DNA of 64,000 nt from Bacillota bacterium (GTDB lineage: Bacteria; Bacillota_I; Bacilli_A; RFN20; CAG-826): assembly GCA_030834445.1 (NCBI GenBank), contig JAURFC010000001.1:86544-150543 (forward strand), read 5' to 3'. The stretch's first letter is position 1, and each line of letters opens with the position of its first letter. The position numbers and the translations under genes were made by a program. This document shows, piece by piece, positions 48,034-56,229 of the stretch. The notes beneath the pieces are model-generated. The model saw only the letters and a program-made list of their open reading frames with translations. It was not told where the DNA came from and searched no databases.

Positions 48034-48061
48034 ACTTCGCATAATGTATATTATGTAAAGT
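48034..48061 (+). other. dif: dif chromosome dimer resolution site
   Basis: The 28 bp divide into a left arm ACTTCGCATAA, a 6-bp centre TGTATA and a right arm TTATGTAAAGT. Against the Firmicutes dif consensus as I remember it, 26 of 28 positions agree; the mismatches are the seventh base (C for T) and the penultimate base (G for C). The right arm differs from the B. subtilis XerD arm by one base, and the arms are inverted repeats of each other at 9 of 11 positions. It lies in the only long convergent gap, next to xerD. Confidence 0.88.
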
Positions 48062-48145
48062 AAGATAGAAAAAAGACGTCTATAAAAAGAAAAAACCATA
48101 TATCAATTGGGTATGTAGTTTTTATTTATTGATCGTGGAAGCTGA

Positions 48146-48163
48146 GTTTTCCACATGGAAAAC
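48146..48163. repeat. 18-bp perfect palindrome near dif
   Basis: GTTTTCCA, CA, TGGAAAAC is a perfect dyad 84 bp from the dif-like site and 13 bp past the deoB stop codon. The 2-nt centre makes a protein-binding site more likely than an RNA hairpin, and no T-run follows on either strand. Nothing else is visible in 48062-48145 apart from A/T-rich sequence. Confidence 0.7.
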
Positions 48164-48176
48164 GACTAAATATCAA

Positions 48177-49364
48177 CTAACCGAAGAGGTCTAACATAGG
48201 TTTCCCGATGTGATGAGGAGGTATTTTTAATCCGAAATTGGTAAGGATGGTCGCACCTAAATCAGCAAACGTGGAACGTTGATCGATTAATTTTCCCTTT
48301 ATAAAGGAAGGACTATAAAAGATACCAGGAACCTTTTCTCGGGTATGATCGGTCCCTGTATGGGTTGGATCATTACCATGGTCAGCTGTGATGATGAGGA
48401 AATCGTCCTTGGTAAGTAAAGGGAGAAGTTGGCCAAGTTCGCGATCAAAGGTTTCAATTGCTCGACCATAGCCTATAGGATCGCGACGATGACCATACTC
48501 CGAATCAAATTCCACCAAGTTAATAAAGCATAACCCGCAGAAATCGATGGCAGTTTCTTCCATGGTTTTTTTCATCCCATCGGAATTCGATACCGTCTTT
48601 TGAGATTTTTGAACGCCTTGTTGATTAAAGATGTCGGAAATCTTCCCCACACAACTTGTCATCAAACCATGGTTTTTTAAGACATCTAACGTCGTATCGA
48701 CTTCTGGCGATAACGCGTAATCATGACGGTTTGGTGTACGTTTAAACGAACCTTTTCCTTCCCCAATAAAGGGACGGGCAATAATTCGTCCGAGTAAATA
48801 TTCTGGCCGCATACAAATATCACGGGCAATTTCACACACACGATAAAGTTCTTGAAGCGGTACAACGCGTTCATGAGCGGCAAGTTGTAGGACACTGTCG
48901 GCAGAGGTATAAAGAATAATTTCTCCTGTTTTTAGATGATGTTCACCTAAATCATCAATAATTTGTGTACCACTGGCAGCGATGTTACCCACAAAGCGGT
49001 GCCCTGATTTTTCCGTTAATTCATCAATTAAAGCTTGTGGAAATCCGTGATCCGTGAACGTTTTAAAGGGTTTTTTAATCTCTAAACCCATAATTTCCCA
49101 ATGACCCGTCATCGTATCCTTACCTGCACTTTTTTCCAGCAAGGTAGTCACATATGATTGGGGATGGGAGACAGGCGAGGTTCCCGGAATCGCTTCTAAA
49201 TCATGAAGACCTAACGCATTTAAATGTGGAATTGTTAAACTGCCACAGCGTTGCGCAGTATGTAAAAAGGTATTGGTACCTTCGTCTCCAAACGCCTTGG
49301 CATCGTGTTGTGCACCGATTCCCACCGAATCCATGACAATCAAAAATATTCGTTTAAAAGGCAT
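48177..49364 (-). CDS. deoB: Phosphopentomutase
   Basis: DeoB interconverts ribose or deoxyribose 1-phosphate and 5-phosphate, feeding DeoC. The 395-residue alkaline-phosphatase-fold enzyme has MDSVGIGAQHDAKAFGDEGTNT near residue 11, the phosphorylated-Thr segment GKDTMTGHWEIMG near residue 90, and metal ligands in LVEFDSEYGHRRD and TADHGNDPTHTGTDHTRE. A TGAGGAAAAAAT site precedes the start. It follows xerD by 20 nt, the xerD-deoB order of Bacillus. Confidence 0.96.
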   Translation of the reverse strand: MPFKRIFLIVMDSVGIGAQHDAKAFGDEGTNTFLHTAQRCGSLTIPHLNALGLHDLEAIPGTSPVSHPQSYVTTLLEKSAGKDTMTGHWEIMGLEIKKPFKTFTDHGFPQALIDELTEKSGHRFVGNIAASGTQIIDDLGEHHLKTGEIILYTSADSVLQLAAHERVVPLQELYRVCEIARDICMRPEYLLGRIIARPFIGEGKGSFKRTPNRHDYALSPEVDTTLDVLKNHGLMTSCVGKISDIFNQQGVQKSQKTVSNSDGMKKTMEETAIDFCGLCFINLVEFDSEYGHRRDPIGYGRAIETFDRELGQLLPLLTKDDFLIITADHGNDPTHTGTDHTREKVPGIFYSPSFIKGKLIDQRSTFADLGATILTNFGLKIPPHHIGKPMLDLFG

Positions 49365-49384
49365 ATTTTTTCCTCAAATTCATT

Positions 49385-50266
49385 TTACTTCTTTTTCGTA
49401 TATAAATCAAAAGCGCTCAGGATACGTTGAGAGGATACGTGCGTATAAAGTTGCGTAGTGACTACACTTGCGTGGCCGAGCATGGATTGGACAGCGCGTA
49501 AGGAGGCACCGGCTTCAAGAAGATGGGTTGCAAAAGAATGGCGCAAGGTATGCGGACTGATCGGGACCATAATCCCGACTTTTTGACCGTAAGAGCGAAT
49601 CCGTTGAAAGAAAAATTGGCGACTCAATGGCAAACCTCGTTTTGAAAGAAATAAAAAAGGGGAGCGAAAACGCGTCATCGCCTCCCGATAACGAAGATAA
49701 TCATCGACCGCTTCTAATGCATACTCACTCACAGGAACAAGCCGTGTTTTATTGCCTTTTCCAACGATGCGAAACACACCTTTGAGCCGATCTAATTGAC
49801 TTATTTTTAAGGAAAGTAACTCCGAAACACGCAATCCCGAACCATACATAACTTCTAACATCGCCTTATCCCTAATACCATCTGGGGTAGCGAGTTCGGG
49901 GGCATTTAATAACGCTTCAATTTCATCCACACTTAAGGTAAGGGGCATATGTTGGGGAAGTTTAGGGGGTTTTACATCCAACCATTCTTGCGTGTAATGT
50001 CCTTCGCGTTGAAGGAAAAGAAAAAAGCTTTTCACTGTCGATAAGCGGCGATGAATGGTTTTACTCGATAAACCTAATCGACTTTGTTGTTTGACAAAAT
50101 CCGATAAATCATACGGTGTCAGATCTTCAATACGTTCTTTAAAAGGATGGAAACTTTGAAAAAAGATCGTTAAATCTAAGCGATAATTTTCCAGTGAAAC
50201 AGGACTCAATCCTTTTTCAACGATCAACATATTTTCAAATTGTTTTGCCAGATTTTGTAATAACAT
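49385..50266 (-). CDS. xerD: Site-specific tyrosine recombinase XerD
   Basis: XerD resolves chromosome dimers at dif, usually with XerC and FtsK. The 293-residue protein has the N-terminal SAM-like domain (VEKGLSPVSLENYRLDL) and catalytic residues in GSGLRVSELL (Arg), the GKGNKTR lysine hairpin, HTLRHSFATHLLEAGA (HxxR), LGHASVVTTQLYTHV (His and nucleophilic Tyr). XerD rather than XerC is indicated by the N-terminal match and the deoB neighbour. The gene lies 1.3 kb from the dif site; no xerC is in the window. Confidence 0.93.
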   Translation of the reverse strand: MLLQNLAKQFENMLIVEKGLSPVSLENYRLDLTIFFQSFHPFKERIEDLTPYDLSDFVKQQSRLGLSSKTIHRRLSTVKSFFLFLQREGHYTQEWLDVKPPKLPQHMPLTLSVDEIEALLNAPELATPDGIRDKAMLEVMYGSGLRVSELLSLKISQLDRLKGVFRIVGKGNKTRLVPVSEYALEAVDDYLRYREAMTRFRSPFLFLSKRGLPLSRQFFFQRIRSYGQKVGIMVPISPHTLRHSFATHLLEAGASLRAVQSMLGHASVVTTQLYTHVSSQRILSAFDLYTKKK

Positions 50267-50275
50267 AAACTACTA

Positions 50276-50281
50276 AATATA
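50276..50281 (-). promoter_or_regulatory. Putative -10 element of xerD
   Basis: On the minus strand TATATT ends 9 nt before the xerD ATG, with TTGTTT 17 bp upstream as a possible -35. The leader would be about 3 nt and has no ribosome-binding site. The region is very AT-rich, so chance is a concern. Confidence 0.4.
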
Positions 50282-50320
50282 TACTTATAAATAACTATAA
50301 ACAAACTTTAAAAATAATAT

Positions 50321-50515
50321 TTATTTATTTTCAAGGATTTGTTCAATTTTTAACTCAGCCTCTTTGATGGCCTTTTCGATCGTTTTAATGAGTTGATTGG
50401 CCTCTTCAAAAGCTTTCAAATTGGCTTCCAAATTAAGGGAACCTTCTTCGAGTTGTCCCACTAAGGTTTCAATTCGTTTCATCATGGCATTTAAGTCTAA
50501 TGGTTCACTCATCAT
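50321..50515 (-). CDS. xseB: Exodeoxyribonuclease VII small subunit
   Basis: The 64-residue helical protein has the family signature RIETLVGQLEEGSLNLEANLKAFEEANQLIK. It pairs with XseA to form exonuclease VII. The ATG shares one base with the xseA stop (TAATG); a second ATG follows immediately. The isoprenoid gene ispA that often follows xseB is absent. Confidence 0.93.
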   Translation of the reverse strand: MMSEPLDLNAMMKRIETLVGQLEEGSLNLEANLKAFEEANQLIKTIEKAIKEAELKIEQILENK

Positions 50516-51726
50516 TACTTCTCCTTGGGTTTTGTTTCAATCACTTCTGCTGTCATCATACCATCTTTCAATTGGGTCGTAACTTTCATTCCGGGTTGAA
50601 TATCATGAATGGATTTCATCACACGACCATCCTCCGTCATCGTTAACGAAAATCCTCGATCAAGAATACGCGATGGTGATAAAACTTGTAGTTTTTCTTT
50701 CAAGGATTTTGTTTCCAATTTCCATGATTGGATTTGCCATTGCATGGCTTGTTGAACTCGCAAGGAGAATGATTTTGTTTTTTCTTTTTGAATTTGGAAA
50801 CTTGCAAACGGACTTTTCATAACAGGATGGAGCGCAAAACGTTGTAACGGCAAGCGAATACGTTCGAGGGTTCGCTCCAACCCGACTATGGCTTGTTGAC
50901 GGGCTCCATGTATTTCTTGGAGGATATCGCGAACATCGGGGGTGATGAGTTCGACCGCCGCCGTAGGTGTTGAGGCACGGACATCAGCAACCAAATCACA
51001 TAAAGACGTATTAATCTCATGACCAATCGCCGCGACCACAGGAAACGGGGACGTGGCAAGGAGGCGTACTAAATTTTCATCATTAAACGCGGATAAATCT
51101 TCTTCTGATCCACCACCCCGGGCAAGAATCAGACCATCCGCAGGAAGAGTATACGCTTTTTGTAACGCATTCGTTAGTGAACCCACCGCAAGTGCCCCTT
51201 GGACTTTTGCCGGAAGAATGGTTAGTTTCACAAGCGGAAAACGACGGGCCATATTGGCAGTAATATCTTTTAAAGCTGCCGAGTCTTGCCCGGCAATGAC
51301 CACAAGATGACGTGGATAGGGGATAAAGGTTCGTTTTCGGGTGGCATCAAAAAGTCCTTCTTTGGCTAATTTTTCCTTGAGTTGTTGTAAGGCGAGTAAT
51401 TGATCCCCTTCGCCAAACCGTTGAATTTGACGGGCATTGAGTTGAAAACTTCCATCTTTGACATACAACGTCACTTGACCGGTAATTAACACATCATCGC
51501 CATCTTTAGGCAAATAGGCAGGAAATTGTTTATATAAAAACATCACGACATTGAGACGGGCTTCTTGATCTTTAATTGAAAAATAAAGTGCGGTTGGATA
51601 TTTTTTAAAATTACTGACTTCACCACGGATTGTGACGTGTTGAAGAAAGGCTTGTTCATCAAGCACATTTTTAGCGTAGGCATTAATCTCACGAACACGA
51701 AGATAAGGTGGGTTCGTGTTAAGCAT
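50515..51726 (-). CDS. xseA: Exodeoxyribonuclease VII large subunit
   Basis: XseA is the catalytic subunit of a single-strand-specific exonuclease. The 403-residue protein has an N-terminal OB fold (VTIRGEVSNFKKYPTALYFSIKD), the catalytic domain with ARGGGSEEDLSAFNDENLVR near residue 186 and GHEINTSLCDLVADVRASTPTAAVE near residue 222, then a coiled-coil and C-terminal segment. Its start overlaps the nusB stop. Confidence 0.96.
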   Translation of the reverse strand: MLNTNPPYLRVREINAYAKNVLDEQAFLQHVTIRGEVSNFKKYPTALYFSIKDQEARLNVVMFLYKQFPAYLPKDGDDVLITGQVTLYVKDGSFQLNARQIQRFGEGDQLLALQQLKEKLAKEGLFDATRKRTFIPYPRHLVVIAGQDSAALKDITANMARRFPLVKLTILPAKVQGALAVGSLTNALQKAYTLPADGLILARGGGSEEDLSAFNDENLVRLLATSPFPVVAAIGHEINTSLCDLVADVRASTPTAAVELITPDVRDILQEIHGARQQAIVGLERTLERIRLPLQRFALHPVMKSPFASFQIQKEKTKSFSLRVQQAMQWQIQSWKLETKSLKEKLQVLSPSRILDRGFSLTMTEDGRVMKSIHDIQPGMKVTTQLKDGMMTAEVIETKPKEK

Positions 51727-52148
51727 TACAGGACCTTATCAAGAATGGCGTTGACAAACTTATAGTCGCCTTCATCGGCAAATTTTTTCGTTAATTTGAC
51801 GGCCGTATTGATTACCACTTTTTTATCGACATCCCCAATATAGTGAAATTGGGTATACGCGAGTAAAAAAATGGCTTGCGTTAGTGTATTCAATCGGTCA
51901 AAACTCCAGTTTTTTAAGTGCTTCGAAATATGGTCAACCATCACATCATAATGCTTAACCGCTTTAATGAGCACTTCTTTGACAAATAAATCTACATCAT
52001 CGTAGTCACATTCAAAGAAATCCGACATTAACCGTGGCAAATCAAGTTCCTCTTCAATTTTTTGACGAAGTAACACGTTATAAAGGAGCGTCATCGACGC
52101 TTCTTGAGCTTTATTGCGTGTTAAAAGAACGGTTTCCACGGGTTGCAT
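51726..52148 (-). CDS. nusB: Transcription antitermination factor NusB
   Basis: NusB with NusE binds boxA RNA in rRNA transcripts. The 140-residue all-helical protein opens TRNKAQEASMTLLYNVLLRQ and ends with the typical VVINTAVKLTKKFADEGDYKFVNAILDKV. It sits between asp23 and xseA as in Bacillus (yqhY-nusB-yqhZ-xseA), and is expressed from the asp23 promoter. Confidence 0.93.
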   Translation of the reverse strand: MQPVETVLLTRNKAQEASMTLLYNVLLRQKIEEELDLPRLMSDFFECDYDDVDLFVKEVLIKAVKHYDVMVDHISKHLKNWSFDRLNTLTQAIFLLAYTQFHYIGDVDKKVVINTAVKLTKKFADEGDYKFVNAILDKVL

Positions 52149-52160
52149 CCTTGTTCCCTT

Positions 52161-52493
52161 TTATGCGGTGACCTGCACCACTTTGACATGAACTTGAAAC
52201 GGTACCATGTCGGTAAACGCGGTTAAGCTTGAAGCAATTTCTTCTTGAATCGCGAGGCAAATGGCATTAATTTGGCTCGCTTTAGAGATGGTCACTGCCA
52301 CAGAAACAGAGACCATGCCTTTTAAAATTTTGATACTGATCGGTTTAAAAATTTGAAATTTTGACGTAGCAGCAGACACTTTCGCACCCCGAACTTTATT
52401 CGTTGCTTGTTCAGCAATTTGATAAAACACGTAATTAGAAATTGCGAGCGATCCGGTTTTTGCGTAATGATTTAAATAAACGTACTGTGCCAT
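52161..52493 (-). CDS. Asp23/Gls24 family envelope stress protein (YqhY-like)
   Basis: The 110-residue protein matches the Asp23 family (ISNYVFYQIAEQATNKVRGAKVS at the start; GMVSVSVAVTISKASQINAICLAIQEEI in the middle). Relatives such as YqhY influence acetyl-CoA carboxylase activity in Bacillus, which may be relevant to the acc genes here. It is the first gene of the asp23-nusB-xseA-xseB unit, with its own leaderless promoter just after tkt. Confidence 0.9.
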   Translation of the reverse strand: MAQYVYLNHYAKTGSLAISNYVFYQIAEQATNKVRGAKVSAATSKFQIFKPISIKILKGMVSVSVAVTISKASQINAICLAIQEEIASSLTAFTDMVPFQVHVKVVQVTA

Positions 52494-52499
52494 ACTTTA

Positions 52500-52508
52500 A
52501 GTATATCA
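52500..52508 (-). promoter_or_regulatory. Extended -10 promoter of asp23, leaderless
   Basis: On the minus strand TGA followed by TATACT ends 6 nt before the asp23 ATG. The promoter fits in the 18-nt gap after tkt. With standard spacing transcription begins at the ATG; no -35 and no ribosome-binding site are visible. Confidence 0.58.
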
Positions 52509-52511
52509 AAC

Positions 52512-54494
52512 CTACGCGGATTCGCGCGCACGGATAATGGAAAGAATGCGTTCAGAAAGTGCGACTTTTTCAAAGCCAAAATGTGCCAAGGCCACAGAGC
52601 CTGGGGCAGAGACACCAAAGGTATCAATGCCAATACAATGCGTGGCAACACTTGCCCAACCAAATGTGGCAAGCGCTTCTAGGGAAATAACGTTCTCACG
52701 TGTATTTTTTAAAATATGTTGTTGGGTTGCCTGAGGAAGTTGTAAAAAGGCTTCTAAGGAAGGCATCGATACAACATGAACACCGACGTTTTGTGATGCG
52801 AGTTGCGTTTGAACTTCGACAGCAAGTGCAACTTCCGATCCGGTTGCTACGATGGTCCAAGCGTTTGGTAATGGACTTTCAGAAAGCATATAACCTCCTG
52901 AAGTAACTTTATCCACTGCACTATTCGCAAGCAACGGTAATTTTTGTCGGCTTAACACAAGAACGCTCGGTCGGGACGTTTCTTGAAGGGCAGCTAACCA
53001 GGCACCCAACGTTTCATTGGCATCCGCAGGGCGATAAACACGAAGATTAGGAATGGAACGTAACATCACAAGTTGATCAATCGGTTGATGCGTTGGACCA
53101 TCTTCACCGAGGGCCACCGAATCATGCGAAAAGACAAAGATTGAAGGTAGATGGGATAACGCTGCAAGACGAATCGCAGGTTTCATATAATCTGCGAAGG
53201 CTAAAAAGGTTCCGGTAAATGGGCGAAGTCCTCCATGAAGGACAATACCATTTTGAATGGCGGCCATCGCAAATTCTCGAATCCCAAAATGAATATTACG
53301 TCCTTCTGGGTGCGTATACGACATATCCGGCGTATCCGGTAAGGTCGTCATCACCGATTTGGCAACGTCGGCACTTCCGCCGAGAAAGGTCGGAATGGCT
53401 TTGGCTAAGGCTTGAATGACGGTTAAGGAACTATTCCGTGTAGCATCCGCGTACGTTTCTGGGAACGTCACGAGAGGTTGAGGAAGAAATGAACGCCATT
53501 GTTGTTGGATGGATTGGGTAAATGCGTGGGCGATTTTCGGTTGACTGGCTTGCCAGGATGCGAATGATTTTTCCCATTTACGATACGCTTTTTTTCCACG
53601 TTTCATAACCGTATTTTGGAAAATGTCATACACATTTTGTGGGATTTCAAAAGGAGGATGATGCCACCCATAACTAGCTTTGGCGGTTTGACCATCTTGA
53701 TCCCCGAGTGGGTTTCCATGAACTTTATACGTCCCTTGATGAACGGAACCGCGACCAATCGTGGTTTTAATCATAATCATCGTTGGTTTTTCGGTTTGAC
53801 GTTTGGCTTTTTTAATTGCTTTTGAAATGGCTTCGGTATCTTCACCATCGTCGACTGTCAACACATTCCAGCCTGTCGCTAAAAAACGTTTGCGAACGTC
53901 TTCGGAAAACGATTGATGTAAAGGACCATCTAAGGTCACGTCATTGGCATCATAAAATAAAATGAGTTTATGGAGCCGTTGATGGGCTGCGAAAGAAATC
54001 GCTTCTTGTGCAATACCTTCTTGTAAGCAGCCATCTCCGGACAAAACATACGTATAGTGACCAAAGAGGTCGTCGTTACCATAAAGACTGCGCGTCGTTC
54101 GTTCTGCAAGGGCCATCCCTACGGCCTGGGCAATCCCTTGGCCAAGCGGGCCTGTCGTCGCATCGACACCTGGTGTCATGTGTACTTCGGGATGACCGGG
54201 TGTGATGGAACCAAGTTGACGAAAGGCTTTTAAATCATCGATTGAGACATGATAACCTGCTAAATGAAGGGTGGCATAAAGCAACATACTGGCATGACCC
54301 GCGGATAAAACAAAACGGTCACGATTGATCCATTGCGGTTGTTTGGGATACGTCACCATGTGTTCAGCAAAAAGGGTTGCCATGAGGGGCGCACTGCCAA
54401 TCGGCATCCCAGGGTGACCTGATTTCGCGCGATTGGTTGCATCAATCGATAACGCACGAATCGCGGCAATCACGGGCTTTAAATCATTCTTCAT
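52512..54494 (-). CDS. tkt: Transketolase
   Basis: Transketolase links the pentose phosphate pathway with glycolysis, completing the route opened by zwf and gnd. I start at ATG 54494 after GGAGGTC (660 residues); an upstream start would read into aspS. Motifs are NRAKSGHPGMPIG near residue 23, the thiamine diphosphate site GDGCLQEG to N (SGDGCLQEGIAQEAISFA), and the pyrimidine-domain segment FVFSHDSVALGEDGPTHQPIDQ. Its start overlaps the aspS end by 11 nt. Confidence 0.96.
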   Translation of the reverse strand: MKNDLKPVIAAIRALSIDATNRAKSGHPGMPIGSAPLMATLFAEHMVTYPKQPQWINRDRFVLSAGHASMLLYATLHLAGYHVSIDDLKAFRQLGSITPGHPEVHMTPGVDATTGPLGQGIAQAVGMALAERTTRSLYGNDDLFGHYTYVLSGDGCLQEGIAQEAISFAAHQRLHKLILFYDANDVTLDGPLHQSFSEDVRKRFLATGWNVLTVDDGEDTEAISKAIKKAKRQTEKPTMIMIKTTIGRGSVHQGTYKVHGNPLGDQDGQTAKASYGWHHPPFEIPQNVYDIFQNTVMKRGKKAYRKWEKSFASWQASQPKIAHAFTQSIQQQWRSFLPQPLVTFPETYADATRNSSLTVIQALAKAIPTFLGGSADVAKSVMTTLPDTPDMSYTHPEGRNIHFGIREFAMAAIQNGIVLHGGLRPFTGTFLAFADYMKPAIRLAALSHLPSIFVFSHDSVALGEDGPTHQPIDQLVMLRSIPNLRVYRPADANETLGAWLAALQETSRPSVLVLSRQKLPLLANSAVDKVTSGGYMLSESPLPNAWTIVATGSEVALAVEVQTQLASQNVGVHVVSMPSLEAFLQLPQATQQHILKNTRENVISLEALATFGWASVATHCIGIDTFGVSAPGSVALAHFGFEKVALSERILSIIRARESA

Positions 54495-56229
54495 TGTTTT
54501 TGACCTCCATGTGGACATCGTCAAGTTGTTGGGCATCGACGGTATTGGGTGTTCCTTCTAAAAGTCCAACCATCTTTAAGTTTTTCGGGAAAGCGATCAC
54601 ATCTTTTATGTTATCCGTCCCCGTTAAAATCATCGTTAAACGATCAAGGCCAAAGGCAATCCCACCATGGGGAGGTGTTCCATATTGGAATGCTTGAATA
54701 AACCACCCAAATTTACGTTCAATCGCGGCATCATCCATGCCTAAAAGTTCAAAAATACGTCGTTGTAAAGCCCGGTCATAAATTCGCATCGATCCACCCC
54801 CTGCTTCATACCCGTTAATGACTAAGTCATACGCTTGGGCGATAACGGCTTCAGGTTGGGTATCTAAAAAAGAAACATGGTCATCTTTGGGACGAGTAAA
54901 CGGATGATGCGCACTGACGAGTTGACCTTTTTCATTGTGATCAAACAAAGGGAAATCGGTCATCCAGGCGACAGCAAAAGTCTTTTCCGGAATCACCCGA
55001 AGTAAGGTGGCCGCTTTTAAGCGGAGTAAGCCTAAAATCGAAAGCAAGGTAAGACGGTCATCATGGGTCGCAGCAAGCGCAACATCGCCTTCTTGCATTC
55101 CTAAAGATGAGAATAATTGAGTACTATTTTGTTCAAAATATTTCGCAAACGAACCGGTCAATTGACCTCCTTCTTGTTTTAAAAGAACGAGTCCTTTTAA
55201 CCCGAGAGGTTTGACAAAAACAGTCCATTCATCCAATATTTTTCGCGTCACAGTTGCCAATGCATTGGGTAAGACAAGAACGCGCGTAAAGGTTTGCTTA
55301 AAGCCTGCTTTTTCATACGCTTCTTCTAAAACCGAGGGGGCTTTTTGAATCGCTAAATCAAAACGTAAATCCGGTTTGTCACTGCCATAACGTTCCATCG
55401 CATTCGCATAATTCAAGCGCGGAAACGGACGGGGTAAGGTAATTCCTTTAACTTCAAAAAAGACGGTGGCAATCGCTTCTTCCATTAACGATAAAAATTC
55501 ATCTTGTGTTAAAAAAGAGGCTTCAACGTCGATTTGGGTAAAGTCAGGCTGACGATCGGCTCGTAAATCTTCATCGCGGAAACAACGCGCAATTTGATAA
55601 TAGCGATCGAGGCCACCAATCATGAGAAGTTGCTTATAAATTTGCGGCGATTGAGGGAGTGCATAAAAAGTTCCTGTATGGAGACGAGAAGGCACTAAAA
55701 AGTCACGGGCTCCTCCAGGCGTAGATAAGGTAAGTAACGGTGTTTCTACATTCACAAACTGATGGTTCTCAAAAAACTGATGAAAGACGTTCATAATTTT
55801 TGAACGGGTTCGTAAGGTTTCTTGCATCGGGGTACGACGTAAATCAAGGTAGCGATATTTCAATCGAATATCTTCACCGGCATCGGTAACGTCATCAACA
55901 ATCATCGGTAGAGGATCGGAAGCATTAATGACTTCTAAACGTGAAACTTTCACTTCCACTTCACCGGTCGCCAAGGCTTTGTTAGGAACTGCTTTGGCTT
56001 GAACACGACCTTCCACGGAAATTAAGTATTCACTCTTAACGTCAGGAACGATTGTTTCTTCATCGATTAATAATTGAATAATGCCCGAATAATCACGTAA
56101 ATCAAGAAACAATAATGAGCCTAAATTTCGTTTGCGTTGCACCCAACCGACAAGACGAACGTGCTCGCCGACATGGTCAAGACGTAAGGCCCCGTTAGGA
56201 TGACTACGAAAATGGGAGGGATTATTCAT
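54484..56229 (-). CDS. aspS: Aspartyl-tRNA synthetase
   Basis: The 581-residue class II enzyme has the N-terminal anticodon-binding OB fold (VRLVGWVQRKRNLGSLLFLDLRD), motif 2 (YYQIARCFRDEDLRADRQPDFTQID), a bacterial GAD insertion and motif 3 GIAFGLDRL. I start at ATG 56229, after GAAGGT; the upstream ATG 56250 has no ribosome-binding site. Whether it is discriminating cannot be decided from sequence alone. No gatCAB genes are in the window. Confidence 0.95.
   Translation of the reverse strand: MNNPSHFRSHPNGALRLDHVGEHVRLVGWVQRKRNLGSLLFLDLRDYSGIIQLLIDEETIVPDVKSEYLISVEGRVQAKAVPNKALATGEVEVKVSRLEVINASDPLPMIVDDVTDAGEDIRLKYRYLDLRRTPMQETLRTRSKIMNVFHQFFENHQFVNVETPLLTLSTPGGARDFLVPSRLHTGTFYALPQSPQIYKQLLMIGGLDRYYQIARCFRDEDLRADRQPDFTQIDVEASFLTQDEFLSLMEEAIATVFFEVKGITLPRPFPRLNYANAMERYGSDKPDLRFDLAIQKAPSVLEEAYEKAGFKQTFTRVLVLPNALATVTRKILDEWTVFVKPLGLKGLVLLKQEGGQLTGSFAKYFEQNSTQLFSSLGMQEGDVALAATHDDRLTLLSILGLLRLKAATLLRVIPEKTFAVAWMTDFPLFDHNEKGQLVSAHHPFTRPKDDHVSFLDTQPEAVIAQAYDLVINGYEAGGGSMRIYDRALQRRIFELLGMDDAAIERKFGWFIQAFQYGTPPHGGIAFGLDRLTMILTGTDNIKDVIAFPKNLKMVGLLEGTPNTVDAQQLDDVHMEVKNNEE

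Noticed and set aside
48074-48081. Small palindrome AGACGTCT in the dif gap
   Set aside because: Eight bases, expected by chance at this scale; no flanking symmetry.
48147-48155. DnaA-box-like TTTTCCACA near dif
   Set aside because: It fits the loose TTWTNCACA pattern but is a single copy and is fully explained as half of the perfect palindrome; no cluster of boxes that would suggest an origin.
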